From a candidate division BRC1 bacterium ADurb.Bin183 (GTDB lineage: Bacteria; Sumerlaeota; Sumerlaeia; MWCT01): a stretch of 64,000 bases of DNA. Positions 9,157-16,901 of this stretch are shown here, piece after piece. Every line of letters begins with the position of its first letter. Within the stretch, counting starts at the first letter, position 1. The notes under the pieces are model-generated. The model worked only from the letters and a program-made list of their open reading frames with translations, searched no databases and was not told the origin of the DNA. The position numbers were made by a program, and so were the translations under genes. The stretch lies in assembly GCA_002070185.1 (NCBI GenBank), contig MWCT01000001.1, positions 495,081 to 559,080 on the forward strand, in the 5' to 3' direction.

Positions 9157-10917
9157 TTATTGAATATTGATTATAAAAGGCAAAATCGCAAGCGAACGTT
9201 CTTTGTGGGCAAGATATATCAGAGATTGAATCTGAGAAAAAAGAAACGGAGTCAAAGGCAAAAACGCCGACATCCCCATCGGCGATGGGTTATAATTCCC
9301 AAACGTTCCGCCAGTCATGAGCTCCTGAATGAATTCCAGAAAACCCATCTGGCGAGGGAACATCTCCAGTTCAACCTGACTCTGCGACGGAATGCCCGCC
9401 AGTCTTTTCGCCTCCGAGACCGCCTCGTCAATGCCGCCCAGTTTATCCACCAGACCATTTTCAAGGGCTTGGCGTCCCGTCCAGACGCGCCCCTCGGCGA
9501 CTGATGCCATCCGCTCGCTTCCCACGCCGCGCATGGCGGCGACTTTTGATGTGAACTCGTCATAATGCGCGAGAGAAATTCTCTGCATCGCCGCCCGCTC
9601 TTCTTCTGAAAAATGCGAAAGCGGAGAAAAGATGCCGCTCATTTTGCCGCGGGAAATAACCTCCGCCTTCACCCCGGTCTTTTCCATCAACTTTTGCAGC
9701 ACCACCTTCATGCTGATGACGCCGATAGAACCGGTGAGCGTCCCCGGCTCGGCAATGATGCGGTTTGCCGCCATGGCGATGTAATATCCCCCCGATACGG
9801 CGACATCCGAAAGCGATGCAATGACGGGCTTTTTTTTCGACGCCTTGCGCAGGGCGCGCCATATCTGATCCGCCGCAGCCATCGAACCTCCCGGACTTTC
9901 GATTCTGATGATAATCGCACCGATGGTTTGCTCCTCGGCGCATTCGCGAATGTCCGCGCAAATGTCTTCCGACGCAATGATGTTCTCGCGGAACGGATAA
10001 TCCCTGCGCCCGCCCGGCAGGATGTTGCCGGTGGCGAGGATGTAAGCGATTTTGGGTTTGCCGCTTTTAATGGCGGTTTTATTTGACTGCGGAAAAAGGA
10101 GGGTGAAAAAATTGAAATCAGGCATCGCGGGTTTTTCTCTCCCATATTCTTTATCCACCAAAAGATAACGCGTCATGCCGCTTTCAATCTGTGCGTGGAG
10201 TTCATCCTCATAAAGAAACCCGTCCGCCAGCCCTCGAATCGCCGCCTCCCGCGCCGTGAAAGGGCCCTCATCAATGAGCCGCCGAACGGTGTCCGTTGTC
10301 AGCCCGCGCTCCTCGACAATGATGGAGATGAATTGCGATTCCGCATCGTCAAGGAGCGATGTGAACATCTCGCGCGCGGCATCGCTCATGGTCGCGCTGA
10401 TAAAAGGTTCTGCGAAATTCTTAAACCGCCCGATAGGGATGCAGTCCACCTCAATTCCGATTTTGTCAAGCAGGTCTTTCCAATAATAAACCTCAAGACG
10501 CAGCCCGGTCATCATCAGGACGGACGCCGGTTGCAGATAAACCTTGTCGCAGGCGCAGGCGATGAGATAAGAAGGCATGAACGACCCGTCAATCAAGGCG
10601 AATGTAGGTTTGCCTTCGGAGCGAAATGCATGAATGGCGCGGCGCAGCTGCTGCATTTTAGCCCAGCCGATATCGAGCCGGGAAATTTTCAGAATCAAAC
10701 CGCCCACCGCAGGGTCAAATCGCGCCTTGTCCAGAATATCCAGATACTGTTTGATGGTGAATGAGGAGGGGTAAATAAAATTATAAAGGGCGTGTTTTTC
10801 GCTGACCAGACCGCCGATTTCGATTTCCACAAATTTATTAGGCGCGGCTGCAGCTGCGGCGGCAGCGATGGCAAACATCAACAAGACGATTGTAAATAAA
10901 TAAAAAGTTTTATTCAT
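9157..10917 (-). CDS. sppA: Signal peptide peptidase SppA, 67-kDa type
   Basis: A membrane-associated serine protease that degrades cleaved signal peptides in the envelope. The 586 residues have an N-terminal hydrophobic segment with an alanine run and two tandem crotonase-like peptidase S49 domains, as in the long E. coli type. The catalytic Lys is about K166 in IGRFKNFAEPF of the first domain, and the nucleophile is about S375 in DVAVSGGYY of the second, the two-domain dyad of SppA. GAGGA at the right spacing favours the ATG at 10917 over the one at 10926. It follows the SGNH gene by about 15 bp on the same strand. Confidence 0.93.
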   Translation of the reverse strand: MNKTFYLFTIVLLMFAIAAAAAAAAPNKFVEIEIGGLVSEKHALYNFIYPSSFTIKQYLDILDKARFDPAVGGLILKISRLDIGWAKMQQLRRAIHAFRSEGKPTFALIDGSFMPSYLIACACDKVYLQPASVLMMTGLRLEVYYWKDLLDKIGIEVDCIPIGRFKNFAEPFISATMSDAAREMFTSLLDDAESQFISIIVEERGLTTDTVRRLIDEGPFTAREAAIRGLADGFLYEDELHAQIESGMTRYLLVDKEYGREKPAMPDFNFFTLLFPQSNKTAIKSGKPKIAYILATGNILPGGRRDYPFRENIIASEDICADIRECAEEQTIGAIIIRIESPGGSMAAADQIWRALRKASKKKPVIASLSDVAVSGGYYIAMAANRIIAEPGTLTGSIGVISMKVVLQKLMEKTGVKAEVISRGKMSGIFSPLSHFSEEERAAMQRISLAHYDEFTSKVAAMRGVGSERMASVAEGRVWTGRQALENGLVDKLGGIDEAVSEAKRLAGIPSQSQVELEMFPRQMGFLEFIQELMTGGTFGNYNPSPMGMSAFLPLTPFLFSQIQSLIYLAHKERSLAILPFIINIQ

Positions 10918-10932
10918 GAAATTCATTCCTCG

Positions 10933-12456
10933 TCAGCGATTTTTGCGTTGGTTAATCAAGACGGGCGCCATGATGCATAGGGCAGGCTCCCCAACGCCGC
11001 TCGCCGCAGGTTCATCTTTTATCTTCCATTCAACGCAAACGGTTTTATTTTCATAACCTTCAAGAGGAACAATAACGGGCGGTTTGCGTTCGCCGCTTTT
11101 TTTGGATGTCTCGAATTTGAATGTTTTTGTCTGCGAGGTTGTTTCATCAGTCACAAGAACTTCAAGAGTAGCGCTATCCTTTTTGGAATACCAAGGCGAA
11201 ACCGGCTGAAGAACAAGGCTGGGATTTTCCCCCAGTTTTAGATGGCGATATGCGAGCCTCGCCCCAAAGTGCATCACAAGCGATGGGGCGTCGCCATGCG
11301 GAACCCACAAACGCCCGGTTGTCGCCTTGCCGGAGACCTCCGCCTTATCGAATCCCGCATAAAAATTGAAAAACCCCTGCGACTCCAGCGCCTTTTTCAA
11401 CTCCGCATAAATTTCCCGCGCCTTGATATACTGTCCCGCCGCATCCGGATGTTCGTCATAAAGCCCGCCCGTCAAAAAGAGAGAGGGGAGATTCCCCATC
11501 TCCCTTTGATAAATGGGAAGGAGGTCAATCGCGGGAACTTTTTCCTCATTTAAAAGCGCAATCAGACGGTCTTGAAAATCGCGCGCGCCGAAATAATCCA
11601 TCACAGGGTAGCCCCAGCGATGAAGCTGATACTGATGAGGGGTGATAGCCGCCACAAGCGGGACGCTCTCCGCCCGCACCGCGCCGATGAATTTTTTTAA
11701 CTCCGTCTCATAAGGCTCCCATGCCTCCGGATGTTTTGAAGGACGCATTGCCACTTCCATCATATCCGTCCGATTGGGAGGAAAATAGCGTCCCGATTTA
11801 ACCAAAATGGCAATCACAGCCGAACGCAGACCTTGAAACAATCTCGACCGGAGCATCAGAGAGCGTATCGGCGTATAGGGAAATCGGGTCTTGCGAAATT
11901 CGCGCTGTGTGCGCCAGCCGGAGCGCATCCGCCATTCTTTTTCATTCACATCATTGTAAAAAATCTCCAACGCCACCGCATCAGGCTTGAGCGCGGCGCC
12001 CTTTTCCTTCCAATAGGCAAACTCGTCGTCAATCGTATAACCAATGGAGCCTGCGTTGAGGACGTCGAAAATGCCGGGGAAATCCTGCTCCAGCCAGTTG
12101 CGCAGATAGTCGGGCGCTGTGTAGCCCTCGTCAATCCCATGCCCCATCATGGACGAATCGCCGAGGCAAAGGATGCGGCAGGGGCGTTCGGTGCGGACTT
12201 TTCCCGCGCCGCGGAAACCTTGCTCATTGACTACGATGTGATAGGATATGCCCATATAGGGATGATGCTGAATAATATCTTGGCGCGGCGTCAGGTCGCC
12301 CGGAACATTTTTATACACGGTCGGGTCAAGTTGAAACGCCCCCCATCCCATAATGCGAAAGATAATTTCGCACAAAATGATAAGGAACACCGCCGGCGCC
12401 GAGATAAAAATTATCAGCCGCATCTTACGTGATTTTTTAACAGGGCAGGGTTTCAT
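10933..12456 (-). CDS. Membrane-anchored SGNH/GDSL hydrolase
   Basis: Probably an esterase or acyl/acetyl-transfer enzyme acting on envelope or extracellular glycans. Of 507 residues, 12-32 form a membrane anchor. The SGNH domain starts at CLGDSSMMG (catalytic Ser101), has a YNDVN block III equivalent and ends with YDEHPDAAG, where the Asp and His complete the triad. The C-terminal 130 residues look like a beta-rich accessory domain. It is the first gene of the eight-gene minus-strand run that includes SppA and sugar-processing enzymes. The sequence does not show the substrate. Confidence 0.85.
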   Translation of the reverse strand: MKPCPVKKSRKMRLIIFISAPAVFLIILCEIIFRIMGWGAFQLDPTVYKNVPGDLTPRQDIIQHHPYMGISYHIVVNEQGFRGAGKVRTERPCRILCLGDSSMMGHGIDEGYTAPDYLRNWLEQDFPGIFDVLNAGSIGYTIDDEFAYWKEKGAALKPDAVALEIFYNDVNEKEWRMRSGWRTQREFRKTRFPYTPIRSLMLRSRLFQGLRSAVIAILVKSGRYFPPNRTDMMEVAMRPSKHPEAWEPYETELKKFIGAVRAESVPLVAAITPHQYQLHRWGYPVMDYFGARDFQDRLIALLNEEKVPAIDLLPIYQREMGNLPSLFLTGGLYDEHPDAAGQYIKAREIYAELKKALESQGFFNFYAGFDKAEVSGKATTGRLWVPHGDAPSLVMHFGARLAYRHLKLGENPSLVLQPVSPWYSKKDSATLEVLVTDETTSQTKTFKFETSKKSGERKPPVIVPLEGYENKTVCVEWKIKDEPAASGVGEPALCIMAPVLINQRKNR

Positions 12457-12873
12457 AAATCATCGCCCGTCAAAAGCAAAAAAACCGGCAAAACAAAATT
12501 GCAATAAGCGTAAGCGCCTTTTTTGCGCATGAATCAAAATCACAATGTTTGACCCGACTCATCAAAATCAAATGAAAACTTACGATTCATATTGAGGCGT
12601 GTTGCTCTTTGCAGATACCTAATAAATAACCCCGAATTTTCTGGTGCCATAAGTTGCGCCGTTATGCCTTTGGTTTGATGATGCTTTTTTTGGCAACCTT
12701 GTCCCATTATATGCGGGATGGAGCCGGAAAAAATTGCCCGCATCGCCAATTGTGGATGAAGTTTGGATTCCCGATCCGCAAAACCCCGCGGGCAAGTTGC
12801 GGGTTTTTTAACTGGCTTCCCGTGTGTAACCCTTTTCATAAATGTGAGGCAATTCGAATCTGAAAGTAGGGGG
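12457..12873. other. Gene-poor boundary stretch between the core operon and the accessory island
   Basis: I see no supported gene here. Open frames in both directions read partly through a terminator-like hairpin and have no family resemblance. The stretch holds the promoter region of the divergent SGNH gene, a remnant of the terminator and tRNA-Asn 3' end (12776-12815), and the transition to the island promoter at 12874. Confidence 0.6.
12776..12815 (-). repeat. Remnant of terminator plus tRNA-Asn 3' tip (island left end)
   Basis: About 40 bp closely matches 16902-16943, the intrinsic terminator and the first bases of the tRNA-Asn-derived repeat. The CCCCGC stem, the GGGCAAGT loop, the T tract and the AACTGGCT start of the tRNA end (read on the plus strand) are shared, with a few changes that weaken the stem. 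Similarity stops after about nine tRNA bases. The placement on the far side of the cassette array fits an attachment-site duplication left by island integration at the tRNA 3' end, or a decayed GIY-YIG element. Confidence 0.55.
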
Positions 12874-12903
12874 TTGACATGACCGCAACGCTTGAACTAT
12901 GTT
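12874..12903 (+). promoter_or_regulatory. Predicted sigma-70-type promoter in front of the excisionase-like gene and cassette array
   Basis: TTGACA (12874-12879) is a perfect -35 box, followed after 18 bp by TATGTT (12898-12903), a fair -10 box. Transcription would begin inside the three GTTACT iterons and run into the HTH gene and then the same-direction cassettes. It could therefore act as a cassette promoter. This is a motif-based prediction. Confidence 0.5.
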
Positions 12904-12930
12904 ACTCAACGTTACTTGATGTTACTCGAT
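12901..12930 (+). repeat. Three 10-bp direct repeats with GTTACT core
   Basis: GTTACT recurs at 12901, 12911 and 12921, exactly one helical turn apart, each followed by a four-base variable tail (CAAC, TGAT, CGAT). The array sits just downstream of the predicted -10 box and 32 bp before the excisionase-like gene. Helically phased iterons at this position suggest an operator or a binding site for the small HTH protein or a recombinase. Confidence 0.6.
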
Positions 12931-12961
12931 ATCCGATTGAACGTTTTGGAAAGAGAGAGCG

Positions 12962-13135
12962 ATGGAAACCCAATGGCTGACAATTATTGAAGCTGCGCAA
13001 TACCTGCGGATGGGTAAATCCACCGCTTATAAACTGGTCCAGGAAGGCAAACTGCCGACGCACAAGGTCGGGCGGCAAGGGCGTCAAAAGTCCGGTGGAC
13101 GATTTGTAGATGAGGAGCCAAGATGTCTTATATAG
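12962..13135 (+). CDS. Small excisionase/MerR-like helix-turn-helix protein, probably frameshifted at the C-terminus
   Basis: A 57-codon frame encodes a clear HTH_17/excisionase fold: WLTIIEAAQYLRMGKSTAY followed by KLVQEGKLPTHKVGRQ. Such proteins bind DNA as recombination directionality factors or small regulators. After VGRQ the family normally continues WRF...(D)WL, but this frame reads an unrelated tail. One base over, the sequence reads KSPVDDL and then a stop, which looks like the lost natural end. I infer a one-base deletion near 13079-13090. GAGAGAG upstream may serve as ribosome binding site. It lies between the iterons and the integron cassettes. Confidence 0.7.
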   Translation: METQWLTIIEAAQYLRMGKSTAYKLVQEGKLPTHKVGRQGRQKSGGRFVDEEPRCLI

Positions 13136-13261
13136 AAACGATATATTCCCCCGTCTTCAGTGCAGAACGTGACCTGATCTTCTGTAAATGCAATTGCAGG
13201 CGGGGTGTTATACCGTGCTGTCGCGCCCCAAAGGTGTTATGAAGAAACTATATAAACATTG
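13136..13261 (+). other. Leader between excisionase-like gene and first cassette, candidate attI region
   Basis: The first cassette must have recombined at the G at 13261, so the primary attachment site or a decayed attC should lie here. I see GTTATG at 13236 and again at the cassette junction (13261), 25 bp apart, and GGTGTTAT direct repeats at 13204 and 13233. These are compatible with direct repeats of an attI site but are not diagnostic. No gene is supported in this 126-bp stretch. Confidence 0.3.
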
Positions 13262-14607
13262 TTATGTGACATAGGAGGCGTTATGAGTGCGGATAAAGAA
13301 CAAAGAACAATCGAGTGTCCAGAGTGTGGCGCCGAGATTGATGTTGACGCAATTCTTCGGCACCAGCTTGAAGAAGAACTGTCTAGCCAATACAAGGCTC
13401 AACTCGAAAAGGAGCAGAAGAAGTATGACAAAAAAGCTGCCGAGTTAAGGAAAGAGCAAGCAGATCTTGAAGAACAGAAAAAGAAGTTGGAAGCGTCAAT
13501 CAAGGCTGGCGTAAGTAAGCAGGTCAGCGCAGAGAGACAAAAGATTGAGGCTCAGCTGAGAAAGTCAATTTCTGAAGAGATGGCAGATGCAACGAAGTCC
13601 CTTCAGGACGAACTGGCGAAGAAGACGGAGCAGGTCAAGGAATTGAACAAGGCTCGCGCAGACGTTTCAAGACTAATTCGTGAAAAAGACGAACTAAAAA
13701 GCGAGATTGAATCTGAAGCTCAGAGGAAGCTCACCAAGGCCATTCAGGAGGAACGAGAGAAAATTCAAAAAGCTGCAGAAGATCGAGTTGAGCTTAAATT
13801 GATCGAGCAGAAGAAGTTGGTAGAGCAATTGACAACGCAGTTGCGAGAGGCTCAAAGAAAGGCAGAACAGGGCTCTATGCAGGCGCAAGGCGAAGCGCAA
13901 GAAATTGCAATTGAAGAGTGGTTACGAGAGGAGTTTTCATTTGACACCATTGAAGAAATCAAGAAAGGGGTTCGTGGCGCCGACTGTATCCATCGAATTA
14001 ATACGCCGAGGCGGCAAAATGTTGGCTCCGTTTACTACGAAAGCAAGCGAACAAAGGATTTCCAGTCAAACTGGATAACCAAATTCAAAGATGATATGCG
14101 TGAAAATGGAGCAACATTTGGCGTAATCGTAACGGAAGCAATGCCAAAAGACATGGATAGAATGGGGCAGAAAGACGGGGTTTGGATTTGTAGTTTTGAG
14201 GAATTCAAAGGGCTTTCCCGCGTACTTCGGGAATCGGTAATCCAAGTGAACAACGCCTTTTCCTTTCAGGAAAATAAAGGCGACAAGATGACAATGATCT
14301 ATAAGTATGTAACCAGCACGGAATTTCGACTGCAGATAGAGGCTATTGTTGATGGGTTCAGTCAATTGCAAACAAGCCTTGCCACTGAGAAGCGGCAGAT
14401 GGAATCTCTTTGGAAAAAGCGTGAGAAGGAAATTGAACGTGTGCTGCAAAGCACCACACATATATACGGCTCCATTCGCGGGATCGCGGGCAATGCAGTT
14501 CAGGCTGTGGCTCAGCTCGAGTTTAAGGAAGATGAAAGTGAGTGATGTCACATAACAATTCGCTGCAGGCGCGATGTTCCTGACGGGCCGCGGCCTGAGC
14601 TCAAACG
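13262..14607 (+). mobile_element. Integron gene cassette 1 (DUF2130 protein)
   Basis: The cassette is bounded by G/TT recombination points at 13261/13262 and 14607/14608. Its first bases, read with the preceding G as GTTATGTGAC, are the exact 10-base reverse complement of GTCACATAAC at 14547-14556. This is expected only if they are the R' and R'' arms of one attC in the circular cassette. It carries one gene and an attC at its 3' end, and is the first of three cassettes in the same orientation. Confidence 0.82.
13283..14545 (+). CDS. DUF2130 domain protein with zinc motif and long coiled coil
   Basis: A 420-residue protein starting with an IECPECGAEID zinc-knuckle-like half site, then an uninterrupted charged coiled coil from about 25 to 200, then the DUF2130 domain (IEEWLREEF, GADCIHRI, YYESKRTKDF, GVIVTEAM and VWICSFEEF motifs). 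The domain resembles a nuclease-like fold and a DNA-related role has been proposed, but no function is proven. AGGAGG six bases before the ATG at 13283 sets the start; a TTG eight codons earlier is in frame but unlikely. It fills cassette 1, and its stop is next to the attC R'' arm. Confidence 0.88.
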   Translation: MSADKEQRTIECPECGAEIDVDAILRHQLEEELSSQYKAQLEKEQKKYDKKAAELRKEQADLEEQKKKLEASIKAGVSKQVSAERQKIEAQLRKSISEEMADATKSLQDELAKKTEQVKELNKARADVSRLIREKDELKSEIESEAQRKLTKAIQEEREKIQKAAEDRVELKLIEQKKLVEQLTTQLREAQRKAEQGSMQAQGEAQEIAIEEWLREEFSFDTIEEIKKGVRGADCIHRINTPRRQNVGSVYYESKRTKDFQSNWITKFKDDMRENGATFGVIVTEAMPKDMDRMGQKDGVWICSFEEFKGLSRVLRESVIQVNNAFSFQENKGDKMTMIYKYVTSTEFRLQIEAIVDGFSQLQTSLATEKRQMESLWKKREKEIERVLQSTTHIYGSIRGIAGNAVQAVAQLEFKEDESE

Positions 14608-14613
14608 TTAGGC
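14550..14613 (+). other. attC recombination site 1
   Basis: A 64-bp site ordered R''-L''-loop-L'-R'. R'' is ACATAAC; L'' is GCTGCAGGC and L' is GGCCTGAGC, which pair with one unpaired G in L'', the extrahelical base typical of attC. R' is GTTAGGC (14607-14613). The R' belongs to cassette 2 after integration, so R'' and R' are not expected to match here; R'' matches the start of cassette 1 instead. Confidence 0.85.
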
Positions 14614-15501
14614 AGTGACCGAGCCTATTCACACCCGAAAGGAGTTTTTCTACAATGGATATTCCACGGATCTTTAACATCACCGAAAGTGCTCACCGCA
14701 TCCATGACCCGTTCACACCCGAAAAGCTCGCCACTCTCGGCGCTGCGCTGCGTTTGGAAAGGGGGACCCGAGTGCTTGACCTCGGTAGCGGTTCGGGGGA
14801 GATGCTATGCACTTGGGCACGCGATTACGGCGTCATCGGCACCGGCATCGACATGAGCCAGTTGTTCACCGAGCAAGCGAAACTTCGCGCTGAAGAACTC
14901 GGTGTCTCCGATCAAGTCAAGTTCATCCATGGCGATGCTGCGGGCTACGTCTCTGACGAGAAGGTCGGTGTGGCAGCCTGTCTCGGTGCCACGTGGATCG
15001 CTGGGGGAGTCGTCGGCACCATCGAGCTTCTGGCGCAGAGCCTCCGCCCCGGAGGGATCATCCTCATCGGCGAGCCCTACTGGCGGCAGTTACCGCCGAC
15101 GGAAGATGTTGCCAGGGGGTGTCTTGCCGGCTCAATCTCCGACTTTCTCCTGCTTCCAGAACTTCTCGCGTCTTTCGACCGCCTCGGCTACGACGTCGTG
15201 GAAATGGTTTTGGCAGACCAAGACAGCTGGGACAGATACGAGGCAGCTAAATGGCTCACTATGCGCCGATGGCTTGAAGCCAATCCCGACGACGAATTAG
15301 CCAAAGAGGTTCGAGCCCAACTGACCTCGGAACCCGAGCGCTACGCCGCTTACACGCGTGAATACCTGGGCTGGGGCGTGTTCGCGTTGATGAAGCGGTG
15401 ATGAGTGGATTACCGGGCGACTCTGAAAGTGGGAAAAATCCAATCATGCCTAACAACACATTCAAGCCAACGCCACTTCGTGGCGCGGCTTACTTCAGGC
15501 G
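14608..15501 (+). mobile_element. Integron gene cassette 2 (SAM methyltransferase)
   Basis: An 894-bp cassette running from TTAGGCA after the G at 14607 to the G at 15501. The TGCCTAAC arm at 15447-15454 is the exact complement of GTTAGGCA at the cassette start, confirming the borders. It carries one methyltransferase gene with its own GAAAGGAG ribosome binding site, followed directly by attC 2. Confidence 0.85.
14655..15401 (+). CDS. Class I SAM-dependent methyltransferase (cassette gene)
   Basis: A 248-residue soluble enzyme with a Rossmann-type methyltransferase core. Motif I is VLDLGSGSGEML near residues 40-51, an acidic residue in GTGIDMSQ ends the second strand, GDAA marks motif II, and LRPGGIILIGEPYW is the motif III/IV region. 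The target molecule is not evident. A GAAAGGAG motif 10 bp upstream supports the ATG at 14655. GC content is visibly higher than in the next cassette gene, as expected when cassettes come from different sources. Confidence 0.88.
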   Translation: MDIPRIFNITESAHRIHDPFTPEKLATLGAALRLERGTRVLDLGSGSGEMLCTWARDYGVIGTGIDMSQLFTEQAKLRAEELGVSDQVKFIHGDAAGYVSDEKVGVAACLGATWIAGGVVGTIELLAQSLRPGGIILIGEPYWRQLPPTEDVARGCLAGSISDFLLLPELLASFDRLGYDVVEMVLADQDSWDRYEAAKWLTMRRWLEANPDDELAKEVRAQLTSEPERYAAYTREYLGWGVFALMKR

Positions 15502-15507
15502 TTAGAC
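15448..15507 (+). other. attC recombination site 2
   Basis: A compact 60-bp attC very like those of well-known mobile integron cassettes. R'' is GCCTAAC, then AACACA, then an L'' of TTCAAGCC, a CGCCACTTCGTGGCG hairpin tip, the L' region GGCTTACTTCA and R' GTTAGAC (15501-15507). The hairpin tip is a perfect short inverted repeat. Confidence 0.9.
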
Positions 15508-16448
15508 TGACGCTCCGCGCTTGGAGGGTAATAATGAATAAAACGGAAGATTTGTTGGCTAGCAAATACAGAAAGATTTTTAAAAACAAGAACCCGAATC
15601 CAAAATGGGCATATAAAAAAAAGTCTAATCAAAGTGAATTAATTCATTGTGCTATTCCTTTTGTAGGTAATAATTATTTGAATTCATCACCCAAAATACT
15701 GTTGTATGCAAGCGCGGAAAACTTAACAGGTTATAATGGACATCTTGATAATGATAATAAAGCTCTATATCGTCATAGAGATCATTATGAAAGTTCAATA
15801 GGTAAAGATTTCTTTCCCGATGTTCACATTGCCCCAATTACAGATGGTTCTTTATTAGTTGTTACTCTTTACTGTCTGAAACAGATAGGTTTCAGTAAAG
15901 CACTAAACTCCCCTCGTGATTTGATTGAACTTATTTCTTTCGCAAATTTTTGTAAATATTCGATATATTCAAAAAAAAATAAAGATTACGCGAATAATAT
16001 AAATAAATTAAGCGAATCACTTGAGTATGTTAAAGCAGACATCGAAATCTTATTGCCTGATATACTAATTTTACCAAAATCTATTTATGAACATAATAAA
16101 ATAAAAACTGAATTATTAAGTTATAAAAAAAATATGCAAATTATTCCTATTTATCAGATTAATGCATCTGTAATAAATCGAACGATTAAGAAGAAATATA
16201 AAAAGAAGAGAGGTCTTGATGGTGATGTTCGGAAGTGGTATTCCCAGTTAGGCAAAAATAGCATAACGGGCAAGACAAAAGAAAATTTTTTAAGCGTTTT
16301 TACATATATAGATTCATTATTTATCAATCAAAAAAAGTCTAACAACTGCTTCGACCTGGCATTGCCTTTGGCATAAAACTTGCCATCGCTACGCTGGGCA
16401 AGTTTTATGCTAAGCTCTGCGGGCACGGCAATGCAGCTCAAGCAAACG
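15502..16448 (+). mobile_element. Integron gene cassette 3 (AT-rich unknown gene)
   Basis: A 947-bp cassette from TTAGACT after the G at 15501 to the G at 16448. AGTCTAAC at 16336-16343 is the exact complement of GTTAGACT at its start. The single gene is strikingly AT-rich compared with cassettes 1 and 2, and its last codons run into the attC. Confidence 0.85.
15534..16376 (+). CDS. AT-rich cassette protein of unknown function
   Basis: A 280-residue, lysine- and asparagine-rich soluble protein that I do not recognise. The early IPFVGNNYLNSSPKILLYAS stretch, the later HIAPITDGSLLVVTLYCLKQ and a DILILPK strand suggest an alpha/beta fold. A distant resemblance to uracil-DNA-glycosylase-like proteins is possible but not demonstrated. 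TTGGAGGG six bases before the ATG at 15534 defines the start; the frame is open 43 codons further upstream, into attC 2. The last dozen residues, including the stop, are encoded within attC 3. Very low GC indicates an origin different from the rest of the window. Confidence 0.75.
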   Translation: MNKTEDLLASKYRKIFKNKNPNPKWAYKKKSNQSELIHCAIPFVGNNYLNSSPKILLYASAENLTGYNGHLDNDNKALYRHRDHYESSIGKDFFPDVHIAPITDGSLLVVTLYCLKQIGFSKALNSPRDLIELISFANFCKYSIYSKKNKDYANNINKLSESLEYVKADIEILLPDILILPKSIYEHNKIKTELLSYKKNMQIIPIYQINASVINRTIKKKYKKKRGLDGDVRKWYSQLGKNSITGKTKENFLSVFTYIDSLFINQKKSNNCFDLALPLA

Positions 16449-16454
16449 TTGGCG
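16337..16454 (+). other. attC recombination site 3, long form
   Basis: A 118-bp attC from R'' GTCTAAC to R' GTTGGCG. Between the arms it folds into a long hairpin: GGCATTGCC-type outer pairing and a perfect 14-bp stem of GCATAAAACTTGCC (16371-16384) with its complement at 16397-16410. No further cassette follows; the next R'' arm matching TTGGCG is missing, so the array ends here or is truncated. Confidence 0.82.
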
Positions 16455-16560
16455 CATGTAACCTCGGGCAAGGGTCGTAGCAATCTCCGATATCATCTCG
16501 TCGGGTGAGATTGGGACGTGTTCGTTGGCTGGCATCCGGTCCTACTTTAAGATCAGCGGA

Positions 16561-16878
16561 TTAAACTTTGGCTCCCCGAGTAGGACTCGAATTCGCCTCA
16601 GGCGGATTAACAGCTGCCGGATTTGCTATTACGTGGTTTTTTATCCATTGACGCCCCTTGCCTGATTTTAATTCTTTTTCGCGTTTCATAGCCATATAGC
16701 GAGCGGGAAATTCTTCATGATAAAGAAGCCACCAAGGACCTTTACGCCTTTTTGTATGCAACGTTCCTTTAAAATCGGGATCATTATGTTGGGCAATCCG
16801 ACGTTCAAGATTGGATGTCTGCCCAATGTAAATCTCGGAAGTTGATTCGCTTTGAATGATGTAAACTGAAAAAGGCAT
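16561..16878 (-). CDS. GIY-YIG family endonuclease with tRNA-derived C-terminus
   Basis: A small (105 aa) single-domain GIY-YIG nuclease of the UvrC-N/YhbQ-like group. It has VYII at the start, IYIGQTSNLERRIAQHN with the catalytic Tyr and Arg, and the REKELKSGKGRQWI helix with the metal-binding Glu. The last 20 or so codons (from VIANPAAV) are encoded by the tail module: the anticodon-loop TGTTAA, a palindrome and the tRNA-Asn T arm and acceptor end. The stop lies 5 nt past the CCA. The ATG at 16878 begins the domain; an in-frame ATG 13 codons earlier lies next to the terminator and is less likely. Function as a homing or mobility nuclease is inferred from context. Confidence 0.85.
   Translation of the reverse strand: MPFSVYIIQSESTSEIYIGQTSNLERRIAQHNDPDFKGTLHTKRRKGPWWLLYHEEFPARYMAMKREKELKSGKGRQWIKNHVIANPAAVNPPEANSSPTRGAKV
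16569..16635 (-). repeat. Tail module copy 0 within the GIY-YIG gene
   Basis: On the minus strand: CACGTAATAGCAAATCCG, then GCTGTTAA, then the palindrome TCCGCCTGAGGCGAA, then TTCGAGTCCTACTCGGGGAG and CCA. It shares this order with each of the five tandem units to the right, differing at a handful of bases. It encodes the protein C-terminus and ends in a tRNA-Asn-like T arm and acceptor strand. Confidence 0.85.
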
Positions 16879-16901
16879 CGCATTCGCCGCGGTTGAATAA
16901 C

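Noticed and set aside
12540..12863. Reading frames on both strands in the boundary stretch
   Set aside because: They read through the terminator remnant, have no ribosome binding site and resemble no family.
15405..15533. Upstream extension of the third cassette gene
   Set aside because: It would be translated from attC 2; the proper ribosome binding site precedes 15534.
16449..16530. A fourth cassette after attC 3 (TTGGCG start and GTTGGCT at 16524)
   Set aside because: No R'' arm complementary to TTGGCGCATG is present and the stretch is only about 80 bp.
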